Origin: Paenibacillus sp. RC67
GTDB lineage: Bacteria; Bacillota; Bacilli; Paenibacillales; NBRC-103111
Assembly: GCF_030020805.1 (NCBI RefSeq)
Contig: NZ_CP125098.1
Coordinates: 6,905,501 to 6,969,500 of the forward strand
Direction: 5' to 3'
DNA length: 64,000 nt
Shown here: piece by piece, positions 24,965 to 33,947 of the stretch
How the letters are laid out: every line of letters begins with the position of its first letter
Numbering within the stretch: the stretch's first letter is position 1
Program-made: the position numbers and the translations under genes
Notes under the pieces: model-generated
Database searches by the model: none
Seen by the model: only the letters and a program-made list of their open reading frames with translations
What the model was told of the DNA's origin: nothing

Positions 24965-25217
24965 TCAATCCCTACTCCCATTATAAAGTACCAAGAAAAT
25001 ATCTTAAGTTACTCCTTCACCCGTTTTGCACGTCCGCATGCTCATTATCCACCTTAACTTTCAAACAATGCTTATCTCACCTTCCTTTAGTTACTCTTTC
25101 GTCTCTATTTTCAATTCGGCAACCCCACGGCGAAGTCAAACATGTACTTCTAGACGAGATACTTAGCCATCTGATCGCCAATAAGTCGCTCCCTATAGTT
25201 CTTATTCTAAAATACTT

Positions 25218-25802
25218 TTATATCAACCTTTCCTTCAAAAGTAATGAGCTTTCTTTAGATGTAGGGTACCATAGAGGCCTGGAACCGTGTATGGTCTCGT
25301 TGTCTAGAGTATTTAATAGATTCGAAAGAAAAAAATTAAACGTTTGCTCCTTGGTGTTATAAAATCCGAATTCTGGTCCCCTTTCCCGTTCTCCATTCCA
25401 ATGAAGCCCGTAAATATTGCCATTTAAGCATAATGACGTTACCGTACAGCATCTTAAAAAATCCAAATCGCTAGATCTAAGCTCTTCACGTTTTTCTAAA
25501 TAAAAGGAAGTCATTCTATTCTTTAATCTGCGTGCGACCTCGTTAGGCCCTACAGAAGAAAAGCTATGATAACCATATGAAAAAATACCAAAATAAGTGG
25601 AATCCGAAGATACCTTCATAAATCGTTGAACAGAATACAAATTCTCAAGAGCATCGATAAATTTACTTCCACTTATGCTGGTTTTCACTTCAATAACCGA
25701 TTTTACATACTTCTGTGGGATAATCACGAAATTGGAATGACCAAATACAATCGGAGAAGCTTGATCGTAAATAATAATATCAAGCTGTTTACTGCAGGTT
25801 AA
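25218..25802 (-). pseudogene. 5'-truncated DUF6602-type protein
   Basis: From KQLDIIIYDQASPIVFGHSN and VKSVIEVKTSISGSKFIDAL the sequence matches the DUF6602 domain, a nuclease-like fold with an acidic residue pair and EVK. Before about 25802 the frame is only the shadow of the McrB-type gene, so the N-terminus is missing. The C-terminal 110 residues run on normally to RPLWYPTSKESSLLLKERLI. Probably not translated from its own start. Confidence 0.65.
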
Positions 25803-26484
25803 CGGCATCATCAGCAATATAAACTCCATACTGAGTCGTGCTTGTAATGCGCGGATCCATAATGGCAATCCAGGGAATGTCTGCCCAGTTCCCTTGTCCA
25901 ACAGAACCTTGCACCTTATATTGCTCACCTATGAAGGATAACGATCTTAATTGGTTTGGAATTGTTTGTCGAACAAACTCTCCTAAGGGGTGCTTTGCAA
26001 AAGGTTGGCTCTTGGAAGCTAAGTATTCAGTAAGCACTCTGGAGAGCAACTGCGAAATAGGCACGGGATTAGACATTTTGCTATAAAAATCTTCGATCTC
26101 ACGTTCAGCATACTCTCGAAATTCTTCAATCACATCGGATCTCATCTCTTCCCAGACATCCTGTCTAAAGCCGATGGCTTGTCCGTTGTCTACGATGGAT
26201 AGCACCGAGGATAAGGCATCTATTGGATTGCCAATGATTAAATTCAATTGTCCCAAAGTCATGTGACTCCAAGAATTCGATGACTTCACAGGAGGCATTT
26301 CTACTACAAGCCCTTCTCGCTCCCGTTTCTGGTAAAATGCCAAAAACCGCTCCTTCACATCCTTGAGCGGCACAACGGAAGCTTGTTGATTGGATAGTTC
26401 ATCTAATAAAGATAGGATGAGTACCATTTTGTATGATTTCTGCTTACTTCTGAAAATCCCCAATAGCATTTCTGGTAATGACAT
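25789..26484 (-). pseudogene. McrB N-terminal (DUF3578) domain, 3'-truncated
   Basis: 231 codons. The end of the intact part, QGSVGQGNWADIPWIAIMDP and ITSTTQYGVYI, is the conserved core of the MrcB_N/DUF3578 domain, the DNA-recognition half of McrB-like modification-dependent restriction enzymes. It normally continues with VYLF and then an AAA GTPase; here it runs into the DUF6602 fragment at about 25790-25805 and stops. Only the recognition domain could be made. Confidence 0.7.
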
Positions 26485-26502
26485 TTTGATCCTCCAAAAT
26501 TA

Positions 26503-26898
26503 TTATCTATGGTTAGACTGATGATCGAAGCAATAGATTTGGCCCTGGAATCGGTCTGGTTTGCTCAAGCAGAATTGCTTTACTTTGTCGCTTACGGTTT
26601 TACCGCATGTTACGCACATATTAAGATCATTTGCACTAGGGGAGCTTGTTGAGCTTGGCCCATTCGCAACATGTTCAAAGCCTACCTTCTTCTTACGCTG
26701 TGCTATCGATACAACAAATCCGACTCGAAGTAATAATGCGACTAGTACAGCGATGATGGCATAATTCAACTCGGGCATATTTATCGGGACATGCAGGACC
26801 TGATATTCCATTATCCATAAAAATGCTTTACACATAGCTAAGAACCCTAGCGCACTAACCAAAAATGTTGAGATTGATTGTTTTCTTCTTCTTGCCAT
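26503..26898 (-). CDS. Membrane protein with C-terminal zinc ribbon
   Basis: Start set at 26898, with GGAGG nine bases before ATGGCAAGAAG. The 131-residue protein has two hydrophobic helices (about 14-34 and 44-66), then a basic linker and a cysteine motif, CVTCGKTVSDKVKQFC with YCFDH near the end, a likely zinc site. It follows the Mrr-like nuclease gene by 20 bp and shares its plan of two N-terminal membrane helices and a soluble end, so the two probably form a pair. In related proteins the same ribbon is found fused to Mrr-type nucleases. Confidence 0.65.
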   Translation of the reverse strand: MARRRKQSISTFLVSALGFLAMCKAFLWIMEYQVLHVPINMPELNYAIIAVLVALLLRVGFVVSIAQRKKKVGFEHVANGPSSTSSPSANDLNMCVTCGKTVSDKVKQFCLSKPDRFQGQIYCFDHQSNHR

Positions 26899-26918
26899 AC
26901 GCCATAACCTCCAATGAT

Positions 26919-27593
26919 TTAAGAAACTCCTCTTTTGGCTTTCCAACTCTTAAGTCGATCATCCAACATCAATCCGTTGATTAATTGGATATTCAGCTTG
27001 TCCGCAGCTTCTCTAGCCGCTTTAGTGAAGTTACTTGTCGTAACAATCCACGCATCGTAGCATCCATGAACCTGTTTGCCAGATTTTAGCCTTAGTACGA
27101 TATCGTTGCCTACATCCTGCTTCCAGCGTTTGCATTGGACGGCTATTTTGTAGCCTTCTTTCCCCTTCAGGATCAAATCCACTTCGTGGTCACCTGGGCC
27201 ACCTACACGCTGAACTTGGTACCCTTGGTCTTTGTAATAAAGCTCCATTAATCTTTCAAAATCAGTTCCGGACAACGTGTGTACACTAGCTTTCAAGAGA
27301 TCAAGGTCAGACAGTTTTGTTCTACTCGACGAGGCTGATTTCAATTGTTGAGTCTTAGCTGCTGAAGGATTCCTACTTTTTGTGGTAGAGATTTTCTTCT
27401 CACTTCTGCGTTTCCTTGTCCACAGTTCTCCACAAATTTCTGCAATAAAGAAGCTTACTATTAAAATTGCTGGGAGTGCCCAACATACATTTCTAAGGCC
27501 AGTATAGTAGTACACCGCCAGGCCTATGAGAGCTAAAAACCCTCGTAGTAAATAGGCCAATTGTCTTCCTTCTGCTCGATACGTCCGTGCCAT
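26919..27593 (-). CDS. Membrane-anchored Mrr-like restriction endonuclease
   Basis: 224 residues. Two membrane helices (about 12-30 and 36-54), a basic linker, and an Mrr_cat nuclease domain at 100-220. The PD-(D/E)XK core is visible: E114 or nearby in DFERLMELYY, D139 in GDHEVDLI, and Q153/K155 in VQCKRW. Mrr enzymes cut modified DNA; membrane-tethered versions are common in Gram-positive bacteria and may act on incoming DNA. It lies in a stretch with McrB and DUF6602 remnants and an Abi_C protein, i.e. a defence-type island. Confidence 0.85.
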   Translation of the reverse strand: MARTYRAEGRQLAYLLRGFLALIGLAVYYYTGLRNVCWALPAILIVSFFIAEICGELWTRKRRSEKKISTTKSRNPSAAKTQQLKSASSSRTKLSDLDLLKASVHTLSGTDFERLMELYYKDQGYQVQRVGGPGDHEVDLILKGKEGYKIAVQCKRWKQDVGNDIVLRLKSGKQVHGCYDAWIVTTSNFTKAAREAADKLNIQLINGLMLDDRLKSWKAKRGVS

Positions 27594-27679
27594 TAGTCAC
27601 ACTCCATTTTGGTATTGTTTATAAGCATTTCGACACAGATGGATAAATTCCTACAAATTATCCAGAAATTGAAATGAAT

Positions 27680-27710
27680 AAAAAAGAACCCTGCCTATAG
27701 GCTGGATTCT
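27680..27710 (-). terminator. Terminator-like hairpin upstream of the Mrr gene
   Basis: Minus-strand AGAATCCAGCC-TATA-GGCAGGGTTCT followed by six Ts. Confidence 0.65.
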
Positions 27711-27786
27711 GAGATTTTGGTGATTTTTCAGAAGTTGATTGATAAAGAAAAGTAAGGTGTAAAGCATTGTTGATTAAGTCTGGAAA

Positions 27787-27813
27787 ATAAAAAGCACCCT
27801 CTGCTGCGAGTGC
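27787..27813 (-). terminator. Terminator of the coiled-coil membrane gene
   Basis: Minus-strand GCACTC-GCAGCAGA-GGGTGC followed by TTTTTATTTT, 16 bases past the stop at 27829. Confidence 0.65.
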
Positions 27814-27828
27814 AATGAATAATATATT

Positions 27829-28554
27829 CTAATTTAGCTGTAAAATACCTGTCTTGAGTTCTTCATCATTATAATCCATTTCGCAAATTTTTCGCAGTTC
27901 ATTTGTCTCTTTTACAATTAGCTGAACAATCTCAGATATGAGTTTTAGTTCTTCATCCTTGTACTTATCAAGTAGTTCTTTCTCAATGGTTGAATCTGTG
28001 TAGAACTCACTTACGAACCTATAGGACACAGCTTTTTTCAATAAACTTTGAGAAGCGTACATGCTGCTATCAATAATTTTATATACAATCTGTATCTTAT
28101 TAAATTCAGTAATTAAATTAGATATGGCTTCTTCTTTATCTTCCACTGACATTGCTTGAATATTATATACCTGTGATTTGTTCCTAATATGCAATTCAAT
28201 GAAAGGAACGTTTTTTTCGATTTGAAAGAAATACCTTAGATATTCCGATTGAACAATTATTCCATACAAGTGTACATAAAGTTCTTTAAATTGAGAATAG
28301 CTATATTCCCTTTTGAACTTTTGATAATCCTTAAATACTTCCAAATCTTTAATTAAATCTGTTTTGAATGTTTCGAGCTGCGAATTATAAACAAATTTAG
28401 TACTCTCAACTTTATCTGTAATTTCTTGAATATCCTCTTTTGTAGCCAGATTCTTACCTTTCTCATTCATGTAAGAAGGTAGGTAATTTTTTATAAACAG
28501 CCCTAGTAAGAATTGGGTGATAAGCACAGTAGAAACAATAACAATCGTATCCAT
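27829..28554 (-). CDS. Single-pass membrane protein with coiled coil, unknown function
   Basis: 241 residues. N-terminal membrane helix at about 4-24, then GKNLATKEDIQEITDKVEST, a segment I have seen at the start of many small hypothetical proteins near phage and defence genes, followed by a long helical region (40-110) and further helices to the end. Acidic C-terminus. No enzyme motif. A membrane-tethered sensor or effector would fit the neighbourhood, but this is only an inference from context. Confidence 0.6.
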   Translation of the reverse strand: MDTIVIVSTVLITQFLLGLFIKNYLPSYMNEKGKNLATKEDIQEITDKVESTKFVYNSQLETFKTDLIKDLEVFKDYQKFKREYSYSQFKELYVHLYGIIVQSEYLRYFFQIEKNVPFIELHIRNKSQVYNIQAMSVEDKEEAISNLITEFNKIQIVYKIIDSSMYASQSLLKKAVSYRFVSEFYTDSTIEKELLDKYKDEELKLISEIVQLIVKETNELRKICEMDYNDEELKTGILQLN

Positions 28555-28590
28555 GGAGCATTCTCCTTATGGGACTCTCTTAAATCTCAT

Positions 28591-28786
28591 TCATTTTATT
28601 GTGCTGGGAGCCGCGTGTTTAGATTCCACGATCTCACATCCCATGTCAGCCCAGATATTGGCAACATGTTTTTTACATTTTGGACAATCCATATCCTCGT
28701 TTTCACTGAATCCGCGTTCGATATTAGCTTCTACCAAATTCATGGTTACAATGCGGGCACGTCAAGTCATAACACATAATATACAT
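28591..28786 (-). pseudogene. Small zinc-ribbon protein, apparent frameshift
   Basis: From an ATG at 28786 with GAGGGG nine bases upstream, one frame reads MYIMCYDLTCPHCNHEFG and stops soon after. Another frame continues as ANIERGFSENEDMDCPKCKK and HVANIWADMGCEIVE to a stop at 28591. The CPHC and CPKC knuckles fit one two-knuckle zinc ribbon broken by a single-base shift. A 50-residue ORF starting at 28743 is open but has no ribosome site. Confidence 0.45.
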
Positions 28787-29239
28787 TCTTCATTACCCCT
28801 CTATGCAAATTTATCACCTTAAATATAACACTAAATCCATAAAATGGACAACACAGAAAATCGGCGAATTCGAAGAAAAATGGAGATTATGTTTTCGATT
28901 ATATCCCGGGATTTGACCCAATTTATTTTCATTGACCATTCGTTCATCCTAATTATGAAATAAATATTTTTCTTATAAGAGGCCGTTTTTCAAAAAGGCG
29001 ATTTTATCTGGAAAATTATGCACCTGTGTGTACCGACCATCCCATTCACCCTCAATTCTGCTCTCTCACCCCATGTTTCACCCTCTGCAATTTGGGGTAA
29101 AACCCTCAAAAATGCAGGAAAATTCAACCAAATGCAAATCAGATTTCTTCTTACAGACACAAAGAGAACAACAGTCCTTCAAAGACGATTTACCACTATT
29201 TGTGATAAGCTTCAGCTTAACGGGTCTATCGGCGAAAGA
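28787..29239. other. Intergenic region without a convincing gene
   Basis: 450 bases, AT-rich. Short open frames exist on the plus strand (from 29018 and 29028) but their products look random and lack ribosome sites. Nothing supported. Confidence 0.5.
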
Positions 29240-29269
29240 TAAAAAGGAGCTTGCCCCGGCATCTCCTTT
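29240..29269 (-). terminator. Terminator of the recombinase-like/Abi_C gene
   Basis: Minus-strand AAAGGAGATGCC-GG-GGCAAGCTCCTTTTT, 13 bases after the stop. Confidence 0.8.
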
Positions 29270-29281
29270 CTTAGGATTACT

Positions 29282-30916
29282 CTATTTATCAATACTTTTA
29301 CGAGTCTCTTCCCAAGTTGAGAATAAAAAGTCAGCCATTGACCCAGCCAGATTTACAGCAAGTTGTGCATGTCTATTTGTTGGGGCGGGTGTATTATAGC
29401 TTCTCCCATGTGCATCACTTAGTTTGTTTCGAAGAGACCCTATGCCAATAACAACTGATGTGCAACCTCCAAGTATTTGTTTAAAAATAGCTTCGTGCTG
29501 GCTATCTGGGGCCAAATTTAATACAGACTGCACAGCTTTATACAGTTGATGTATATCCGATTTATCATCATATGTTATCCCCTCATGATCCAATATGAAC
29601 TTACTAACGATTTCTAATAGAGTGCGAGCAATTGTAATTGCGCCTTCCGGATCTGTACTTCTTCTCTCTAATGCCTTGGTCCACGCTTCTTGAATATATT
29701 GTGTGTTTACATTATTGCTAAAAGTACTACCAATAATATCATCAGATGGAGCAGTATTTCTCCCCCAGGCAGCCTCCGTTGAGCCCTCGCTAGCTGCAAT
29801 CCTACAGTAGGCAACGGCCATGAGTGGCGTAACATTATCTAATAGATTGTGAATTTCTTGAACACCCAATCCTTGTTTAGCCAAATTGACCCCGAAACGA
29901 TGACGAAATTCGTTACAATTAAATTTATATATCTCCCCTTGTTCATTCTTTATTGAGCATCTTTCCGCAAACTTTTGCAAATTCCTGTAAAGATTTATTC
30001 TTAATATCGGTTTTCCTTTTGACTTTCCCTCTAATGTTAGAAACATTAACTGCTCTGGATTTAATTCTTCAGGAAATAATTTTTGAATCAATTGCTGATG
30101 AACAATGAGTTCTTTAACCAACTCTTCATTCTGTATTGGAACGTAGTGTAACCCGTTATCCCTCTTATCCTTTTTAATCCAATATCCATTATCTTTGTTA
30201 ACAAGTGCATCGATTTTTATTGTCAGTACTTCATTTGCTTTAAACCCAGTTGCCTCTAACAATAGCACAATTAGTCGATAATTCGTGTTAAGAGCTTCGA
30301 TCTTTTCAAGAACCTGATTCCATACATAGTCGCTCAAATACTTATAGTCATGAATATCCTTGGGTTTAATTTTAGGTCGATCTTCTTGATAGATTAAGTT
30401 ACGGATTGGTTTATACGGAGCTTCACTCCATTCGTGTGTTTGAATAAAATACAAAAAATTTTCTAGCGTACTTATATATCTCCAAATACTATCATCTGTC
30501 ATTAAAATCCCTTGTTGGGAATTAAAACCACCTAATGGTTGATTGCGAATATACCTTATATATTGTTCAACATCTTTTCGACTCAAGAGATTTAAGTCGT
30601 TCCATTCTGGATATTTGATTACTATGAATTTAAAAAATGGGGTTAACCCCAGAACATCGCGGTTAGTGGTTGTAAATGTCACTGAATCGTATTCAAGTAA
30701 TCTTTGCTTCACATATCTCTTTACAATATTTCTAAAAGCGGATGCAATTTTTTCAAATGATATGTAATATTCAGCAGTCGTTTTATTGTATGGGATCCCA
30801 AGTTTACGAACATCCCACTTATCTTTTTCAATTTCTTCTCGAAGTTGATTTAAGTTAACTTTTCGAGAATTTTCACCGAACTCATTCATTTGTGCCATTA
30901 TTTTATTAACTTTCAT
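29282..30916 (-). CDS. Tyrosine-recombinase-like protein fused to an Abi_C (HEPN-type) domain
   Basis: 544 residues in two parts. Residues 50-375 resemble a tyrosine recombinase: a SAM-like N-domain, then LEATGFKANEVLTIK, NEFRHRFGVNLAKQGL and AVAYCRIA. The catalytic set is degraded: K226 where the first Arg is expected, N335 for the His of HxxR (R338 kept), LLDN for the LGH motif, Tyr370 kept. Residues 420-535 match the Abortive-infection C-terminal domain: GAITIARTLLEIVSKFILDH and RNKLSDAH (R496...H503), a HEPN RNase signature. A dead recombinase used as a DNA- or partner-sensing module for a HEPN RNase is plausible. A well-formed terminator follows. Confidence 0.75.
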   Translation of the reverse strand: MKVNKIMAQMNEFGENSRKVNLNQLREEIEKDKWDVRKLGIPYNKTTAEYYISFEKIASAFRNIVKRYVKQRLLEYDSVTFTTTNRDVLGLTPFFKFIVIKYPEWNDLNLLSRKDVEQYIRYIRNQPLGGFNSQQGILMTDDSIWRYISTLENFLYFIQTHEWSEAPYKPIRNLIYQEDRPKIKPKDIHDYKYLSDYVWNQVLEKIEALNTNYRLIVLLLEATGFKANEVLTIKIDALVNKDNGYWIKKDKRDNGLHYVPIQNEELVKELIVHQQLIQKLFPEELNPEQLMFLTLEGKSKGKPILRINLYRNLQKFAERCSIKNEQGEIYKFNCNEFRHRFGVNLAKQGLGVQEIHNLLDNVTPLMAVAYCRIAASEGSTEAAWGRNTAPSDDIIGSTFSNNVNTQYIQEAWTKALERRSTDPEGAITIARTLLEIVSKFILDHEGITYDDKSDIHQLYKAVQSVLNLAPDSQHEAIFKQILGGCTSVVIGIGSLRNKLSDAHGRSYNTPAPTNRHAQLAVNLAGSMADFLFSTWEETRKSIDK

Positions 30917-31156
30917 ATGTATACCCCGCTATTATCCAATCATGTTATGAATTTGAGTTTTAAGTGGTTATCCCATTGCTTATATCTAAATATATGACTA
31001 GCATAACAAACTTACGTTCGTATTGGAAGATACTGTTTAAATTGTATGTATGCTTAAGTGTTTTCCTAATCCTTCACTTTATTGGAGTACATAGAGTAGT
31101 AGAGTAAAGGTTCGCGAGTGTCAGTTATCACGCTGAAATAACGTTTATAACGGAAA
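30917..31156. other. Upstream region of the fusion gene, no gene seen
   Basis: AT-rich and without an ORF. It should contain the promoter of the 544-residue gene, but no clear -35/-10 pair can be chosen. Confidence 0.4.
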
Positions 31157-31187
31157 TTGAAAAGGAGCTGCCACAGCATGCTCCTTT
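31157..31187. terminator. Hairpin, possibly a terminator
   Basis: AAAAGGAG-CTGCCACAGCATG-CTCCTTT with weak T-tracts; similar to the hairpin at 29240-29269. Confidence 0.45.
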
Positions 31188-31242
31188 GTTGAATTCGTAT
31201 ATTCTCCACAGTTCCTAAACTATCTGTTAATTATCTTTGAGT

Positions 31243-31356
31243 TTATTGTTGGGCCTCTTCTTCCGGCCAATTCTTACCCCAACCAACTTCCCCACATGTA
31301 GCACATACGTGATCAACGGTTTTTGTACCCCTATTATATTCAGAAACAACGTTACG
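31243..31356 (-). pseudogene. C-terminal fragment of a zinc-ribbon-type protein
   Basis: The minus frame reads NVVSEYNRGTKTVDHVCATC, then GEVGWGKNWPEEEAQQ and a stop. It looks like a real protein end with one CxxC, but it is cut at about 31356, where serine-recombinase sequence begins on the other strand. Confidence 0.5.
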
Positions 31357-31359
31357 CAC

Positions 31360-31668
31360 ATTAACCGCAGGAGCAAGGAAGCCGAACCGCCTTTACGGGA
31401 ACAGCTAGCGCAGACCGCTACGAGTCTAAAACAGTTGGAAAGACATCAACGGCGCTGTTTCGAGCTATTCGAGGATGGATTCATCTGGCATGTGGAGCTC
31501 ATGGAGAAAATCAACGCTATAAAAACCGATGTAGCGGCCTTGCAGAATAACCAGCGCCAGCTTGAATCGAAGCTCGCTGAACTTGCAGTCAGCGCAGTAT
31601 CACTGAAAGAAGTCCGCAGTGTACTAAAGTCGAAACGCCTTGCTCCGTGGGTTTATCCAGAGCACTGA
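31360..31668 (+). pseudogene. C-terminal coiled coil of a large serine recombinase
   Basis: The frame LREQLAQTATSLKQLERHQR, then CFELFEDGFIWHVELMEKIN and a leucine-rich heptad region to about 31630, is the coiled-coil tail typical of large serine recombinases. The catalytic and zinc-ribbon domains are missing. The 5' border is a junction with unrelated sequence on the other strand. Confidence 0.65.
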
Positions 31669-31753
31669 CCGCGAAATATCCGAAATACAGATTCAAGGTA
31701 CATCGGCCATTAAGCATTTAACTATCTGAATACGAAAAGGAAGTGTATCCATC

Positions 31754-32175
31754 ATGATAACCAATAAAACGAAAGTAGCCATCTATGCGCGTACCAATCA
31801 AGGGCAGGAAAGAAGCGACCAGCAGTTCAAAGCTTTACGTGCCTACTGTGAGGAGAACGGGAAGGAGATTTATGCGGAGTATGTGGACGAAGGAGCAAGC
31901 GGGTTTAACATGGAAAGACCGCGATGGGCTTCAACGCTTGTTAAAAGACGCGGGAGAAGCAGTTGTTCCATGAGGTGATCGTATGGAAGATCAACCGACT
32001 GGCTCGAAATAAGCTTGATGTTATGAACATCATACACGTGCTTGATAAACAACATGTTAGCTTTCGATCCATTGCGGAGAAATTTGAAAACCGTACACCA
32101 ACCGGTAAATTCATTCTCCAAATGATTGTGGCAATAACCGAATTGGAGCTTAAAGAGAGCATATTTGAGAATTAA
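31754..32175 (+). pseudogene. Serine recombinase N-terminal domain with two frameshifts
   Basis: A good start (AAGGAAGTG before ATG at 31754) opens KVAIYARTNQGQERSDQQFK and YCEENGKEIYAEYVDEGASG. The frame changes near 31916 (RDGLQRLLKDAGEA) and again near 31956 (EVIVWKINRLARNKLDVMNI then TPTGKFILQMIVAITELE), reaching a stop at 32175. The catalytic serine position of YARVS reads N, so it would be inactive even if joined. Resolvase fold, no C-terminal domains. Confidence 0.75.
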
Positions 32176-32190
32176 AGAAGGAAGATCACC

Positions 32191-32360
32191 ATGACCAACA
32201 AGCCCATTAAAGTCGCTATCTATGCCCGAGTTAGCACCGAGGAACAAGCCGAGCAAGGCTACAGCATCGATGCCCAGCTCGACACATTACGCGACTATTG
32301 TAGAAGGAACGGGAAAGAAATTTACGACGAGTATGTAGATGCCGGGATTAGCGGAAAGCC
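32191..32360 (+). pseudogene. Second serine recombinase, N-terminal fragment
   Basis: Starts 15 bp after the previous fragment with IKVAIYARVSTEEQAEQGYS and YCRRNGKEIYDEYVDAGISG, including the catalytic Ser, then loses similarity near 32360 and continues into the end of a membrane-protein gene on the other strand. A truncated large serine recombinase. Confidence 0.75.
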
Positions 32361-32379
32361 TGAAAGGGCGATTAGCGCC

Positions 32380-32613
32380 GCAACGATTACAGGTTCTCTT
32401 TTTTTCATTCTCCTTCTTCTGTGCTAGTTCTTTTGTTTGCTCAAAAATTAAAGATTGAGCCCTTATGCTATCCTCAGTAGCGCTTTTGCTTCCCCTAAAG
32501 CTAAAGCAACCACCAATAACTACCCCAGTTAAATCGATAATTGCAGTTAATATATTTACAGCCATAGCTTTTACAAGTATGTCGTATAACGTTCTCAGCA
32601 TTCGAAATCCCAT
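32380..32613 (-). pseudogene. Small membrane protein, 3' end replaced
   Basis: The frame has one membrane helix (about residues 15-38, AVNILTAIIDLTGVVIGGCF) and a helical tail (IRAQSLIFEQTKELAQKKEN). After about KKRTCN the frame is only the complement of the recombinase fragment, so the true C-terminus is gone. No strong ribosome site seen. Confidence 0.45.
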
Positions 32614-32722
32614 CAGCGTTGTCCTCTGATACTCCCTCTCGAATGCCTCTTACGGACCGAGGGCCGAATGGCCCGATGCGTGAATATAGTGTAAGGTGAA
32701 GTTAATGGCTTCCTTGAATACC

Positions 32723-33442
32723 TTACAAACTTACTTCAAACCATCCCCTAGCACATGGTTCCATATCGTTCTTTATTTTTTTTACATCAATTACTTTAGG
32801 CTTTAAATTCATTGAGCGTTTATATTTGTTACCTGATACGTCTTCATAACTTGCCTCTACTTTAAGAGTCGGCCAATCAAGAAAAGATTCATCCTTATTA
32901 TTTTGAGAAAGGTACAACTCCAATAAAATACAACACAGAACGTGATAACTCATTGGCAAACTAAACTTGTTAGATTCTTTATTTATACTAACAGGTAAGA
33001 TGTACTCTGCTTTACTTTGTAAGTCAAAGTGACTAGAAATAAACTCGCGAGTTACCATTTTAATTTCAATGGTCTGAGTTTCCTTATAATAATTAATACG
33101 ATATGCTTTTTCATTATTATTTCTTAGAATCTTATCAATGATTGGCTCTACATCATAAATCCATGAAAGTTTCACATTCTTACATGAACCGAGGCCTATG
33201 TTGAAACATTCTAGGGCAAATGCCTCCTCGATGTTGCTACTCATATTTGTACCAACCTACCTTAATGGAATCGGTGTATTTGATCCATTAAAGATGCTAA
33301 ACTTACCTTCCTTAAATATTAATTCAGGGACGATTGTCTGTTTTCTTTGCTTAACTAATTCTCTAACATTAAATAAAGAAATTATTATTGCAAAAACAGC
33401 TGCTATACTTGAGATCATGCTAACGATTTCACTAATACTCAT
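32723..33442 (-). pseudogene. Membrane protein of unknown function split by one in-frame TAG
   Basis: The first 61 codons (33442 to 33260) encode a membrane helix (VSMISSIAAVFAIIISLFNV) and the start of a soluble domain (PELIFKEGKFSIFNG). A TAG at 33257-33259 is followed in the same frame, four codons on, by MSSNIEEAFALECFNIGLGS and CKNVKLSWIYDVEP. Single-helix proteins of this type normally have one continuous domain with an 'N-x-G-x-G-x-A/C-K-N' motif, which here lies after the stop. So this was one gene of about 239 codons. Confidence 0.6.
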
Positions 33443-33780
33443 AGATTGATCATCCTATCAATTATTTCGTATTATTCTTCAAAACATTAATTTCGGCTAA
33501 CGTCTTAATCACGAACTTCGCGAACAAACCAAATTCAGCGATATTCATGATTTCCAAAGTGCCGCTCACTATCTATATATAATAACATAAGCTTGGAAAA
33601 TTGTGGTTATCATGGCAGTCACAAAGAACTAAAAGCCCCTAAAACAAAATGTTTTAGAGGCTTTTAATCAAGATATTCCATATGCCTTTACGAAGCTTTC
33701 CACAACAAAATTTTTCGCCGTCACTTATGGTATGGTTCACCGCGCTTGATGCTTCGGCAGCGAAATGCAAAAAAGAGGGG
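33443..33780. other. Intergenic region left of the IS element
   Basis: No gene seen. It contains one terminator hairpin (33631-33665), and a G-rich stretch that formed one arm of the hairpin into which the IS inserted. Confidence 0.5.
33631..33665. terminator. Bidirectional terminator
   Basis: AAAAGCCCCTAAAAC and GTTTTAGAGGCTTTT arms with a short loop; A/T tails on both sides. Confidence 0.7.
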
Positions 33781-33790
33781 GTGCGCACTC
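33781..33790. repeat. Left target-site duplication of the IS4-family element
   Basis: GTGCGCACTC, repeated exactly at 35440-35449. Confidence 0.85.
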
Positions 33791-33828
33791 CAATGTCATT
33801 AAGTTAAGGCGCAGGGCCAAAATCAAGA

Positions 33829-33869
33829 AAAAGAGCAGGCTATCGAAAAGATAGCCTGCTCTTTTTTGT
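33829..33869 (+). terminator. Terminator inside the left end of the IS
   Basis: AAGAGCAGGCTATC-GAAAA-GATAGCCTGCTCTT followed by Ts. It would stop read-through from neighbouring genes into the transposase gene. Confidence 0.8.
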
Positions 33870-33947
33870 GCGAATTTTCAAATAAGACTTGACAAGTAGT
33901 TGAAAGTATGTGGCGAAGCCCCTTGAAAAAACGAGGAGGTTTCGCTA

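Noticed and set aside
29018..29399. Plus-strand frames before and over the end of the Abi_C gene
   Set aside because: No ribosome site, unlikely amino-acid composition, and overlap with a well-supported gene and terminator.
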